From positions 1 through 44,003 of the forward strand of contig JAHHSJ010000009.1 in NCBI GenBank assembly GCA_020025295.1: a DNA stretch of 44,003 bases, written 5' to 3'. Position numbers and translations under genes: made by a program. This DNA is from Oscillospiraceae bacterium. GTDB taxonomy: Bacteria; Bacillota; Clostridia; Oscillospirales; Oscillospiraceae. Shown one piece after another: positions 15,084 to 23,394 of the stretch. Under the pieces are notes generated by a model, which searched no databases, was not told the origin of the DNA, and saw only the letters and a program-made list of their open reading frames with translations. How positions within the stretch are numbered: the first letter of the stretch is position 1; each line of letters starts with the position of its first letter.

Positions 15084-16135
15084 GCCTTCTCCTCAGCACC
15101 GGCCAGGCGCTCGCCGTACATCTTCTGGAAGTAGTTCTGATACTCGCCGGAGATGATGTTTTCCCACCATGCCTTGTTGTCCAGATACCACTCGATGGTC
15201 TTCTTAATGCCGTCCTTGAACATGGTCTCAGGCAGCCAGCCCAGCTCGTTGTGGATGAAGGTAGGATCGATTGCATAGCGCATATCATGACCCTTACGGT
15301 CGGTGACATGCGTAATCAGGCTCTCGGGCTTGTCCAGAGCCTCGCAGATGATCTTAACGATGTCGATATTCTTCATCTCGTTATGACCGCCGATGTTGTA
15401 GACCTCGCCCACGCGGCCCTTGCGGATGATCAGATCGATGGCCTTGCAGTGGTCCTCCACGTACAGCCAGTCACGGACATTCAGACCTTCGCCATAGACA
15501 GGCAGAGGCTTGTCGGCCAGAGCGTTGGCGATCATCAGGGGGATCAGCTTCTCAGGGAACTGATAGGGGCCATAGTTATTGGAGCAGCGGGAAATAGTGG
15601 TGGGCAGACCGTAGGTACGGTTGTATGCGTTCACCAGCAGGTCAGCTGCGGCCTTGGAAGAAGAATAGGGGCTGGAAGTGTGCAGAGGAGTCTGCTCAGT
15701 GAAGAACAGATCAGGGCGATCCAGAGGCAGGTCGCCGTACACCTCATCGGTGGACACCTGATGATAACGCTCGATACCGTACTTGCGGCAGGCATCCATC
15801 AGCACCTGAGTGCCGATGATGTTGGTCTGCAGGAAGATACCGGGGTTCTCAATGGAGCGGTCCACATGGGACTCAGCGGCAAAGTTGACAACGATGTCTG
15901 GATGCTCCTCAGCAAAGAGCTGATCGACGGCCTCACGGTCGCAGATGTCAGCCTTAACGAAGCGGAAGTTGGGGTTCTTCATGGCCTCGTCCAGAGTAGC
16001 CAGGTTGCCGGCGTAGGTCAGCTTGTCCAAGCAGACAATGCGGTCCTCAGGATGCTCAGCCAGCTGCAGATAGACAAAGTTTGCGCCGATAAAACCAGCG
16101 CCGCCAGTGACAATAATCGTTTTTCCCATAATCAA
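15080..16135 (-). CDS. rfbB: dTDP-glucose 4,6-dehydratase
   Basis: A 351-residue extended short-chain dehydrogenase. VTGGAGFIGANFV binds NAD, STDEVYGDL holds the catalytic Thr/Asp/Glu set, and YSSSKAAADLL gives the YxxxK pair. It converts dTDP-glucose to dTDP-4-keto-6-deoxyglucose, step two of the rhamnose pathway. It overlaps its upstream neighbour rfbA by 4 nt and the downstream rfbD by 4 nt, so the cassette is compact. The likely start is the MIMGKTIIVTGG methionine at 16135 or the second Met two codons later. Confidence 0.96.
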   Translation of the reverse strand: MIMGKTIIVTGGAGFIGANFVYLQLAEHPEDRIVCLDKLTYAGNLATLDEAMKNPNFRFVKADICDREAVDQLFAEEHPDIVVNFAAESHVDRSIENPGIFLQTNIIGTQVLMDACRKYGIERYHQVSTDEVYGDLPLDRPDLFFTEQTPLHTSSPYSSSKAAADLLVNAYNRTYGLPTTISRCSNNYGPYQFPEKLIPLMIANALADKPLPVYGEGLNVRDWLYVEDHCKAIDLIIRKGRVGEVYNIGGHNEMKNIDIVKIICEALDKPESLITHVTDRKGHDMRYAIDPTFIHNELGWLPETMFKDGIKKTIEWYLDNKAWWENIISGEYQNYFQKMYGERLAGAEEKA

Positions 16136-17016
16136 TACCGTACCTTTCCAGCGGCAACCCTCTTCAGGTGCTCGCCATAGGGAGATTTGCCATAACGCTC
16201 GGCGGATTCCATCAGGGTTTCCTTATTGATCCAGCCGTTGATGAATGCGATCTCTTCCGGAGCGGAAATCTCGACACCCTGGCGATTCTGGATGGTGCGG
16301 ACGAAATCTGCCGCCTCCACCAGAGAGTCCATCGTGCCGGTATCCAGCCATGCATAGCCACGGCCCATCAGCTGAACATTCAGGGTACCGTCTTCCAGAT
16401 ACATCCGGTTCAGGTCCGTGATTTCCAGCTCGCCGCGAGCGGAGGGCTTCACCTGCTTGGCATACTCCACGACACGCTTGTCGTAAAAATACAGGCCGGT
16501 GATGCAATAGTTGCTCTTGGGCTGCTTCGGCTTCTCCTCCACGGAGATAGCCTTACCGTTTTCATCAAACTCAACGATGCCGAAACGCTCGGGGTCGTTG
16601 ACGTAGTAGCCAAAGATCGATGCCTTGCCGTTCTCTGCGTCCTTCACCGCTTCCTTCAGCAGATTGGTGAAACCATTGCCGTAGAAGATGTTGTCGCCCA
16701 GAACCATGGCGCAGCAGTCGTCGCCAATGAATTCCTCACCCAACAGGAACGCCTGTGCCAGTCCATCCGGAGAGGGCTGCACCTTGTAGCTCAGGTGAAT
16801 ACCATACTGGCTTCCGTCACCCAGCAGACGCTCAAAATTGGGCAGATCCGTGGGAGTGGAAATGATCAGGATATCCTTAATGCCCGCCAGCATCAGGGTG
16901 GACAGAGGATAATACACCATGGGCTTGTCATAGACAGGCAGAAGCTGCTTAGAAGTCACCATGGTCAGGGGATACAAACGAGTACCGGAACCACCGGCCA
17001 GAATAATACCCTTCAA
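16132..17016 (-). CDS. rfbA: Glucose-1-phosphate thymidylyltransferase
   Basis: A 294-residue nucleotidyltransferase. The N-terminal GIILAGGSGTRLYPLT is the nucleotide-binding signature, with PVYDKPMVYYPLSTLM close behind and VLGDNIFYG as the metal-binding Asp region. It joins glucose-1-phosphate and dTTP to form dTDP-glucose, the entry step, which is normally feedback-inhibited by dTDP-rhamnose. A GGAGG site precedes the ATG at 17016. A 13-nt gap separates it from the preceding glycosyltransferase gene. Confidence 0.96.
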   Translation of the reverse strand: MKGIILAGGSGTRLYPLTMVTSKQLLPVYDKPMVYYPLSTLMLAGIKDILIISTPTDLPNFERLLGDGSQYGIHLSYKVQPSPDGLAQAFLLGEEFIGDDCCAMVLGDNIFYGNGFTNLLKEAVKDAENGKASIFGYYVNDPERFGIVEFDENGKAISVEEKPKQPKSNYCITGLYFYDKRVVEYAKQVKPSARGELEITDLNRMYLEDGTLNVQLMGRGYAWLDTGTMDSLVEAADFVRTIQNRQGVEISAPEEIAFINGWINKETLMESAERYGKSPYGEHLKRVAAGKVRY

Positions 17017-17029
17017 TTGAATTCCTCCT

Positions 17030-17857
17030 TCAATCTATGTTCATCCGCATTTTCTTTGGTTTGTTTTGTTTGAAAATACGAAGAAACGACAACTTATGAT
17101 ACATCAGTGCCAAATGTAGTGCCCGCTTCCCTACCAAATACCGATAACCGGACGGATTGTCCTTCAAGACAACCGCATGGTCCCGGGCATAGTTGGAAAA
17201 ACGCTTTTCGGCTTGATCCGCACTGGGATGCTGCGTTCCGGAGAACCCGTGCTCCATCTCAAACGGAACTGCCATGGACTTCATACCCTGCTGATAACAG
17301 CGGAGCAGAAAATCATAGTCAATGCCATCCAGAAACAGCTCTGTGTTATACTGCACTTTGCGAAACACTTCACTTCGGATGGTCATGCCGGAATTGAATG
17401 CGAACATCTCTTTCCCTCGATAGCACACACACGCATCAGGGTCAGAAAAGAACTCCGCATGTTGATTTTCGTGAATGATCTGGGGCGAAACAATTCGTCC
17501 TCCCGCAGACAGAATCGGGAAAAAAAGTGAAATCCCCGGATTCTCATCTACCGCACAGCACATAGCGTCAAGAAACGCCGAAGAAACTGTGGTGTCATCA
17601 TCAAACACGGTAATGAGTCCGGAAAATTGCATTTGTTCCAGCCGGTCAATACACGCCTGATAGGCTCTGGAAAGTCCCACATTTCCGGAACCGCCCAGAT
17701 ACTGCCATCCACGCTTAGCACAGAAGGCTTCGTTTTCAAAATCCTTCTCGCTGTTATCGTAGACCAGAACCTGTGTCGGAGCGCTCAGCAGGCCGGAAAC
17801 CGCCTCGCAATCAGAAAGGCTGCGATTATACACCACCAAAATAGAGGCATGATTCAT
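17030..17857 (-). CDS. Glycosyltransferase family 2, rhamnosyltransferase-like
   Basis: A 275-residue GT-A fold glycosyltransferase. The N-terminus shows the nucleotide-sugar site (ILVVYNRSLSDCEAV), and LITVFDDDTTVSSAFLDAM carries the DDD metal/sugar motif. No membrane helix is evident. The domain resembles WbbL/RfbF-type rhamnosyltransferases, and its place directly upstream of the dTDP-rhamnose genes supports rhamnose as the donor sugar; that is inference. Its ATG at 17857 lies one base after the stop of the preceding glycosyltransferase. Confidence 0.82.
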   Translation of the reverse strand: MNHASILVVYNRSLSDCEAVSGLLSAPTQVLVYDNSEKDFENEAFCAKRGWQYLGGSGNVGLSRAYQACIDRLEQMQFSGLITVFDDDTTVSSAFLDAMCCAVDENPGISLFFPILSAGGRIVSPQIIHENQHAEFFSDPDACVCYRGKEMFAFNSGMTIRSEVFRKVQYNTELFLDGIDYDFLLRCYQQGMKSMAVPFEMEHGFSGTQHPSADQAEKRFSNYARDHAVVLKDNPSGYRYLVGKRALHLALMYHKLSFLRIFKQNKPKKMRMNID

Positions 17858-17858
17858 C

Positions 17859-18581
17859 TCAACGCCCCCTTATCCGAATACGAATGAGCCGCATGCCCAA
17901 TGCCACAAAGAGCTTTGCCCGGCAGCGAAGGATCACGCTGAGCTTCCGTGTACCCGTAGTCACATTCTCTCCGTGGAGCCGGTGGTAAAGCAGCACTTCG
18001 TCCAGATAAGTGATTTTCCCGGACCACTCGGCCAGAACCGCAATCCACTGGTCATACCCGTGCATTTCCGGAATCGGAAGTACACGATCCCGCAGTTCTC
18101 GAGTCATCGCCATGCAGCATCCGCTCATACGGGGCTTTTTGATGTTCTTCCAGCGACCGGGGCCGATGGGATAGATCTCAAAAAAAGTCTGCTTCTGAGG
18201 GTTCAACCCGGCGTCCGTATGTACCGCATTGTGGATCACCAGATCCGCTCCGCTTTCCTTTAACGCTGTGACACAGCGATCTCTCTTTCCCTTCACCCAG
18301 ACATCGTCTTGATCGGAAATAAAGATGTAATCGCCCTTGCACTCGGACAGCGCCAAATCGAAATTGGCTGTCACGCCGGTCTTTGCATTGGGGTAAATCT
18401 TAACTCTGGAGTCTTTTTTCTGATAGCGCTCTAAAATTTCAAGTGATTCATCGGAAGAAGGCTGATAAGCTGCCACCAGCTCATCCCCGTCCCGAAGCTC
18501 GGCAAGAATGGAGTCCAGCTGAGGTGCCAGATACATTGCTCCGTTATAAACTGGAAGTGCTACGGATACTGTTTCTGCCAT
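17859..18581 (-). CDS. Glycosyltransferase family 2
   Basis: A 240-residue GT-A glycosyltransferase, first gene of the rhamnose operon. It opens with VSVALPVYNGAMYL (nucleotide-sugar site) and carries FISDQDDVW (DxD motif) near residue 85. I place the start at 18581 (MAETVSV...) because family members begin just before this motif; the in-frame extension to 18635 lies in the leader. Sequences of this type often transfer rhamnose or a hexose to a growing surface polysaccharide. No polymerase, flippase or ABC exporter for such a polymer is in the window, so the assembly route is unknown. Confidence 0.8.
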   Translation of the reverse strand: MAETVSVALPVYNGAMYLAPQLDSILAELRDGDELVAAYQPSSDESLEILERYQKKDSRVKIYPNAKTGVTANFDLALSECKGDYIFISDQDDVWVKGKRDRCVTALKESGADLVIHNAVHTDAGLNPQKQTFFEIYPIGPGRWKNIKKPRMSGCCMAMTRELRDRVLPIPEMHGYDQWIAVLAEWSGKITYLDEVLLYHRLHGENVTTGTRKLSVILRCRAKLFVALGMRLIRIRIRGR

Positions 18582-18623
18582 GTCCTCACGCCTCTCATGC
18601 CTTACATAATCATTCATTGTGGT

Positions 18624-18652
18624 ATTATAGCACAAGCCTTAATTAGATTCAA
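18624..18652 (-). promoter_or_regulatory. Promoter of the glycosyltransferase/rhamnose operon
   Basis: On the minus strand TTGAAT (18647-18652), a 17-nt spacer and TATAAT (18624-18629) preceded by TGC, giving an extended -10. It is divergent from the pcp promoter. Confidence 0.72.
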
Positions 18653-18688
18653 TCATTTTCCAAATATTAAACAAATTCACAACTTTTA

Positions 18689-18697
18689 TGGTATAAT
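18689..18697 (+). promoter_or_regulatory. Extended -10 promoter of pcp
   Basis: TGGTATAAT with a weak -35 region. Transcription would begin near 18704, about 25 nt before the pcp ATG. Confidence 0.6.
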
Positions 18698-18728
18698 GAA
18701 CGATAGTATAGAACCCGAGGTGACGATA

Positions 18729-19334
18729 ATGGAGCAATCTCTACAAAAACTTTTGATTACAGGCTTCGATCCTTTCGGCGGACAGCCAATCAATCCCTCT
18801 TGGGAGGCCGTTCAGGGCTTGCCGGACCGAATTGGGACATTTTCTCTGACCAAGCTGCAAATTCCAACGATTTACGGAGCCGCAGCTCAGCGAGTTCTTC
18901 AGGAAGCTGACAAACTCTCCCCTTCCGCCATCATCTGCGTGGGACAGGCCGCCGGGCGAAAGGCAGTGACTCCGGAGCTGGTCGGCATCAACCTCCGCTA
19001 TGCGGACATTGCGGACAATAGCGGAATGATTTACCGGGACTCCTCCATTCTCTCCGGCGCTCCGAATGCGTACTTCTCTACCCTGCCGGTCCGGGCAATG
19101 GTCAAGGCAATACAAGCCAAACAGATTCCTGCCGCCGTTTCTTACAGTGCAGGTGCGTTTGTCTGCAACGATGTACTGTATACCCTGCTCCATCAGTTCG
19201 CCGGAACCGAAACGAAGGTCTGTTTTATCCATGTTCCTCTGCTCCCGGAGCAAGCGCTGCATGGAGAACCTTCCCTGCCCCTAAACACCATCCGGGACGC
19301 TCTCTGTACCGCCATCGAGGCAATTCAACGATAA
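18729..19334 (+). CDS. pcp: Pyroglutamyl-peptidase I
   Basis: A 201-residue cysteine peptidase of family C15. The signature TGFDPFGGQPINPSWE is at residues 11-26, the catalytic Glu region TPELVGINLRYADI around 81-94, the nucleophile Cys146 in SAGAFVCND, and the catalytic His168 in FIHVP. It removes N-terminal pyroglutamate from peptides in the cytoplasm. I choose the ATG at 18729, preceded by GAGGTG at 18717-18722 and by a promoter ending at 18697; the longer in-frame extension would start upstream of the promoter. The family normally has 200-215 residues. Confidence 0.94.
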   Translation: MEQSLQKLLITGFDPFGGQPINPSWEAVQGLPDRIGTFSLTKLQIPTIYGAAAQRVLQEADKLSPSAIICVGQAAGRKAVTPELVGINLRYADIADNSGMIYRDSSILSGAPNAYFSTLPVRAMVKAIQAKQIPAAVSYSAGAFVCNDVLYTLLHQFAGTETKVCFIHVPLLPEQALHGEPSLPLNTIRDALCTAIEAIQR

Positions 19335-19336
19335 CA

Positions 19337-19376
19337 AAAAAGTCTGCTGCCGAATCATTTCGACAGCAGACTTTTT
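19337..19376. terminator. Bidirectional terminator between pcp and ligA
   Basis: AAAAAGTCTGCTG (19337-19349) pairs exactly with CAGCAGACTTTTT (19364-19376). It serves both convergent genes. Confidence 0.87.
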
Positions 19377-19389
19377 ACTTTTATCAAGG

Positions 19390-21369
19390 TTAGGCTTCCA
19401 GCATAGCAATAAACTCTGCTTCCGTCAGTACAGGGACTCCAAGACTTTCCGCCTTGGTCAATTTGCTGCCGGCAGCCTCACCGGCCACCACATAGCTGGT
19501 CTTTTTGGATACAGAACCGGAGGCTTTTCCTCCCTGAGCCACCACGGCTTCTTCCGCATCCTTGCGGCTGAACTTCTCCAGCGTGCCGGTGATGACGAAG
19601 GTCATGCCGGCAAATTTATCCCCCGTCGGGGCTTCCTTACTGGTGAACTCCACACCAAATCCGCGCAGTTCTTCTATTACCGCCTGGGACTGGCTGCTTT
19701 CAAACCAAGTGACCAGATAATCCGCGGTAATGGCTCCCACATCATCCACCTGAGTGAGGTCTTCCACCGTTGCTTCACTGAGCCGATCCAAATCCCCAAA
19801 GCGGCGAGCCAGCACCTGCGCTGCTTTCTGCCCCACCTGACGAATGCCAAAGGCGTAGAGCAGCCGAGCCATGCCTCGTCCCTTAGATGCTTCGATGGCC
19901 GCAATCAGTTTTTCCGCCGACTTCTTACCCTTTCGATCCAAAGTCTGGACATCTTCTGCCGTCAGGCGATAGATGTCCGCCGGGTTTTGAACCAAGCCTG
20001 CATTTACCAGTGCTTCCACCACAGCAGGACCCAAACCATCAATATCCATAGCGTCCCGAGAGGCAAAGTGGGTCAGGTTTCGCACCAGCTGTGCCGGGCA
20101 TGCCGCTCCGGTACAGCGCATATGAGCTCCATCCGGATCACGATGCACTTCCGCTCCGCAAACCGGGCAATAGGCAGGAATATGGTAAGGCACTGCATAA
20201 TCCGGGCGCTTGGACACATTCACCGAAACGATTTCCGGGATGATCTCTCCCGCTTTCTGCACCAGCACGGTATCACCGATGCGGATATCCTTTTCGGTAA
20301 TAAAATCCTGATTGTGCAATGTGGCATTGGTAACCGTTGTACCAGCCAACCGCACTGGGAGGAAGGTCGCCTTCGGGGTCAGCACACCGGTGCGTCCCAC
20401 CTGAATGACAATATCCTGAATGACGCTTTCCTTCTGCTCCGGAGGATACTTATAGGCAGACGCCCACTTGGGGAATTTTGCCGTGCTGCCAAAGAGCTTC
20501 CGCTCCTCCAGCCGGTCCACCTTAACACAGGCACCGTCAATATCGAAGGTATAGCGATCCCGATTCTCGCCCATGTCATGGATACAGGCAAGGATTTCTT
20601 CCCCGGTGGTACAGACCGTTCTGGGAATGACCTTAAATTTGAGCGATTCCAGCCAAGCCAAGGATTCACTGTCCCTTTCAAAGGGATCTTTTCCCTCCAT
20701 CATCTGGATATTGAAAATCTGAACATCCAACTTACGCTTGGCAGCAACCTTCGGGTCCTGCTGACGCAAAGAACCGGCGGCACCGTTTCTGGGATTGGCC
20801 AGCAAGGCTTCTCCGTTTTGCTCCCGCTCAGCATTGATGGCATGGAACACGGATTTAGGCATAAACACTTCACCCCGGACGATCAGCCGATGGGGTGCGC
20901 CCTCCAGCACCATAGGAATGGATTTAATGGTGCGGAGATTCTCGGTTACATCCTCGCCGGTCTGTCCGTCGCCTCGGGTAGCTCCGCGCACAAAGACGCC
21001 GTCCACATACTCCAACGCAATGGAAAGACCGTCCACCTTAGGCTCCACCAGAAACTCGGCCTGTTCCGCTCCGGCTTTCATTCTCGACACAAACTCCAGC
21101 ATTTCCTCATCGGAAAACACATCTTGGAGCGATTCCAGCGGAACCGGATGATGAACCGCCGCAAAAGAGGTCAGTGCCTGACCGCCCACCCGCTGGGTGG
21201 GAGAATCGGGCGTTACGGTCTCCGGATGCTTCTGTTCCAGCTCCTCCAGCTCCCGAAGGCAGTGGTCATATTCATAGTCTGACACCGTGGGCATATCCAG
21301 CACATAGTACTGGTAGCTCCACTCATTCAGCTGTCGCTTCAGTTCCTCGATTCGCTTCAATTCATCCAT
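19390..21369 (-). CDS. ligA: NAD-dependent DNA ligase
   Basis: A 659-residue enzyme with the full LigA domain order. Domain Ia is at the N-terminus; the adenylation domain has VEPKVDGLSIAL (the KxDG lysine that accepts AMP, near residue 116). It is followed by an OB fold, a four-cysteine zinc finger (CPVCG...CTGAACP, about 405-430), helix-hairpin-helix repeats and a C-terminal BRCT domain (about 585-659, GMTFVITGTLEKFSRKDAE). It seals nicks during replication and repair using NAD+. It is the last gene of a long minus-strand run after yunB (9-nt gap). Confidence 0.97.
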   Translation of the reverse strand: MDELKRIEELKRQLNEWSYQYYVLDMPTVSDYEYDHCLRELEELEQKHPETVTPDSPTQRVGGQALTSFAAVHHPVPLESLQDVFSDEEMLEFVSRMKAGAEQAEFLVEPKVDGLSIALEYVDGVFVRGATRGDGQTGEDVTENLRTIKSIPMVLEGAPHRLIVRGEVFMPKSVFHAINAEREQNGEALLANPRNGAAGSLRQQDPKVAAKRKLDVQIFNIQMMEGKDPFERDSESLAWLESLKFKVIPRTVCTTGEEILACIHDMGENRDRYTFDIDGACVKVDRLEERKLFGSTAKFPKWASAYKYPPEQKESVIQDIVIQVGRTGVLTPKATFLPVRLAGTTVTNATLHNQDFITEKDIRIGDTVLVQKAGEIIPEIVSVNVSKRPDYAVPYHIPAYCPVCGAEVHRDPDGAHMRCTGAACPAQLVRNLTHFASRDAMDIDGLGPAVVEALVNAGLVQNPADIYRLTAEDVQTLDRKGKKSAEKLIAAIEASKGRGMARLLYAFGIRQVGQKAAQVLARRFGDLDRLSEATVEDLTQVDDVGAITADYLVTWFESSQSQAVIEELRGFGVEFTSKEAPTGDKFAGMTFVITGTLEKFSRKDAEEAVVAQGGKASGSVSKKTSYVVAGEAAGSKLTKAESLGVPVLTEAEFIAMLEA

Positions 21370-21378
21370 GGGGGTCCC

Positions 21379-22092
21379 TCAATTCTTTTTTCTGTCCAAT
21401 CGATACCGGCCCTTCTGATAGGCCTCCTTCAGATCTTCTACCTGCGCAAAATAGGAGTAGCTGTCCGGCACATCGCCCAGCAGCACCGTTTCCGCCAACA
21501 CCAGTCTGGTCTGTTCCGTATATTCGTATACTCCGCCGGGCAGAAGCAAATGCAGCTTTGTTTCGACCAAAAGAGCGACACGGTGCAGCGTCTGGTTAAT
21601 GCCGGTGCTGATAAACTCGCTGTCAAATTCCGCCGAAACATCACCGGCTGAAAGTACCACGACCGGCACCGTAGGACCTTGTCCATGCAGCGTCAGCACC
21701 GGCAGCACACTCCCAATCGGAACCTGCAGCCGATGCCGGACGATGCTATCGTCAAACTCCTCTGCAACCCGGGAGGAAATTTCCGACTTTAGACGATTCA
21801 GCTGAGTCATATCCGCCTGCAAACCGCACATTTTTCCGTTTTCATCCCAGAGTGTCGTGCAAATATCACTGTACTGCATTGCTCCGGAACTCAGATATTC
21901 CTCCACCACACCGCAGACTTCATCCTCGATCTGGTTGGAAAGCTGATCGGTCGCCACAGCAATCATCCCCGGGCGAAGTGCTGAATTGCAGAAATGGATC
22001 GCCAATGCGCCCAGCAACAGTCCGGCCAGTATCCCCGCAAGCACACGGGAATTGCCCTGCTTGCTCTTTTGTTTTGGTCTGCCGTGCCACAT
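21379..22092 (-). CDS. yunB: Sporulation protein YunB
   Basis: A 237-residue protein: a short basic start, one membrane helix (about residues 17-36), then an extracytoplasmic domain. The family features ATDQLSNQIEDEV, PIGSVLPVLTLHGQGP and the FISTGINQTLHRVALLVE segment are present. In Bacillus subtilis YunB is expressed in the mother cell under SigmaE and is needed for efficient sporulation; the mechanism is not known. The Shine-Dalgarno sequence sits inside the 3' arm of a hairpin (22102-22131), which may limit its translation. It lies between the PLP lyase gene and ligA. Confidence 0.88.
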   Translation of the reverse strand: MWHGRPKQKSKQGNSRVLAGILAGLLLGALAIHFCNSALRPGMIAVATDQLSNQIEDEVCGVVEEYLSSGAMQYSDICTTLWDENGKMCGLQADMTQLNRLKSEISSRVAEEFDDSIVRHRLQVPIGSVLPVLTLHGQGPTVPVVVLSAGDVSAEFDSEFISTGINQTLHRVALLVETKLHLLLPGGVYEYTEQTRLVLAETVLLGDVPDSYSYFAQVEDLKEAYQKGRYRLDRKKN

Positions 22093-22101
22093 AATCGTCC
22101 A

Positions 22102-22131
22102 CCCCCTCCTGCATCTTATGCAGGAAGGGGG
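22102..22131 (-). promoter_or_regulatory. Hairpin enclosing the yunB ribosome binding site
   Basis: CCCCCTCCTGCAT (22102-22114) pairs with ATGCAGGAAGGGGG (22118-22131) with one bulged base and a 3-nt loop. On the minus strand the second arm contains AGGAGGGGG, the only ribosome binding site before the yunB ATG. No T tract follows, so translational control is more likely than termination. Confidence 0.7.
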
Positions 22132-22149
22132 TTGGATGGCACAGCTTCT

Positions 22150-23394
22150 TTACTTCAGCAGTTCCTCTGCCGCCAGCATAATGCCGGTCTTGCCGGACTC
22201 ATAGGTAAGTCCGCCCTGCAGATAAACCGTATAGGGCTCACGCATGGGAGCGTCCGCAGACAGCTCAATGGAAGAACCCTGAATAAACGCACCGGCAGCC
22301 ATGATGACCGGATCATCATAACCGGGCATAGCCCAAGGCTCCGGCGTCACATAGGAGTCCACAGGAGAACCGCTCTGAATGCCACGGCAGAACTTGCAGA
22401 CCGCCTCAGGCGTATTCAGAGAAATCATCTGAATGATGTCCGCGCGCACCTCGTCGCTCTTAGGCTGAGTTTCGTAGCCCATCAGCTCCATCAGCTTAGC
22501 GGCAAACACAGCGGTCTTCACGGCCTGTGCCGTGGTATGAGGCGCAAGGAACAAGCCCTGATACAGCAGGCGGTTATTGCCCAGCGTACAGCCGCACTCG
22601 CCGCCGATGCCGGGAACGGTCAGGCGCTGCGCTGCGCCCTGCACCAAGTCGCGACGGCCTGCAATATAGCCGCCGGTAGGAGCGATGCCGCCGCCGGGGT
22701 TCTTGATCAGAGAGCCAACCACCAGATCGGCACCCACCTGAGTGGGTTCCAGCGTTTCAACAAACTCGCCGTAGCAGTTGTCCACCAGCACAGCGGCATT
22801 GGGATTGACGGCCTTGATGCGCTTGGCCAGTTCGCCGATCTCTGCTACCGTCAGAGTTGCACGGGTGGAATAGCCCTTGGAACGCTGAATGACCACTGCC
22901 TTGACAGAAGGATCCTTCACTGTTTCTTCAATGGCTTCCACATCGGGGGCATTGTTCTTCAGCGGAACTTCCTTATACTTCACGCCGTAATCCAGCAGGG
23001 TTCCTCTGGCATTGCCGGTAGTACCGATCACGCTTTGCAGGGTATCATAGGGGGCACCGACGGCATAAACCAGCGTATCTCCGGGCATGACTGCGCCGAA
23101 GAGCGCACAGGTGATGGCATGGGTGCCGTTGACAAACTGGATGCGGACCAGAGCGTCCTCGGTGCCGAAAATCTCGGCATAGATCTTGTCCAGCTCATCC
23201 CGGCCCAAATCGTCATAGCCATAACCGGTGGTACCGGCAAAATAGCTCTCTGCCACACGGTGATTCTGGAATGCGGCCAGAACCTTGCGGGTGTTCTCCT
23301 CCGCAATGGCATCAATGCGGGCAAACTGATCGTAAACCGCTGCCTGAGCCTCCTTGGCCAGCGACAGCACCTTTTCTGAAAACTGCAAACTCAT
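22150..23394 (-). CDS. PLP-dependent methionine gamma-lyase family protein (aluminium-resistance / YnbB-like)
   Basis: A 414-residue fold-type I pyridoxal phosphate enzyme. QFVNGTHAITCALFG near residue 85 and VIQRSKGYSTRATLTV near 168 are typical of the group, and VVGSLIKNPGGGIAPTGGYIAG around 240-260 contains the Lys expected to bind PLP. The family is annotated as aluminium-resistance or methionine gamma-lyase-like protein; true substrate is not established. Its start overlaps the stop of the M42 peptidase gene by 4 nt. Together they may form a peptide and sulphur amino acid catabolic unit, which is inference. Confidence 0.87.
   Translation of the reverse strand: MSLQFSEKVLSLAKEAQAAVYDQFARIDAIAEENTRKVLAAFQNHRVAESYFAGTTGYGYDDLGRDELDKIYAEIFGTEDALVRIQFVNGTHAITCALFGAVMPGDTLVYAVGAPYDTLQSVIGTTGNARGTLLDYGVKYKEVPLKNNAPDVEAIEETVKDPSVKAVVIQRSKGYSTRATLTVAEIGELAKRIKAVNPNAAVLVDNCYGEFVETLEPTQVGADLVVGSLIKNPGGGIAPTGGYIAGRRDLVQGAAQRLTVPGIGGECGCTLGNNRLLYQGLFLAPHTTAQAVKTAVFAAKLMELMGYETQPKSDEVRADIIQMISLNTPEAVCKFCRGIQSGSPVDSYVTPEPWAMPGYDDPVIMAAGAFIQGSSIELSADAPMREPYTVYLQGGLTYESGKTGIMLAAEELLK

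Noticed and set aside
19987..21282. 431-codon plus-strand frame opposite ligA
   Set aside because: Antisense shadow; ligA has all expected motifs on the other strand.
21994..23379. 461-codon plus-strand frame opposite the PLP lyase and yunB
   Set aside because: Antisense shadow crossing two genes; His-rich and without a ribosome binding site.
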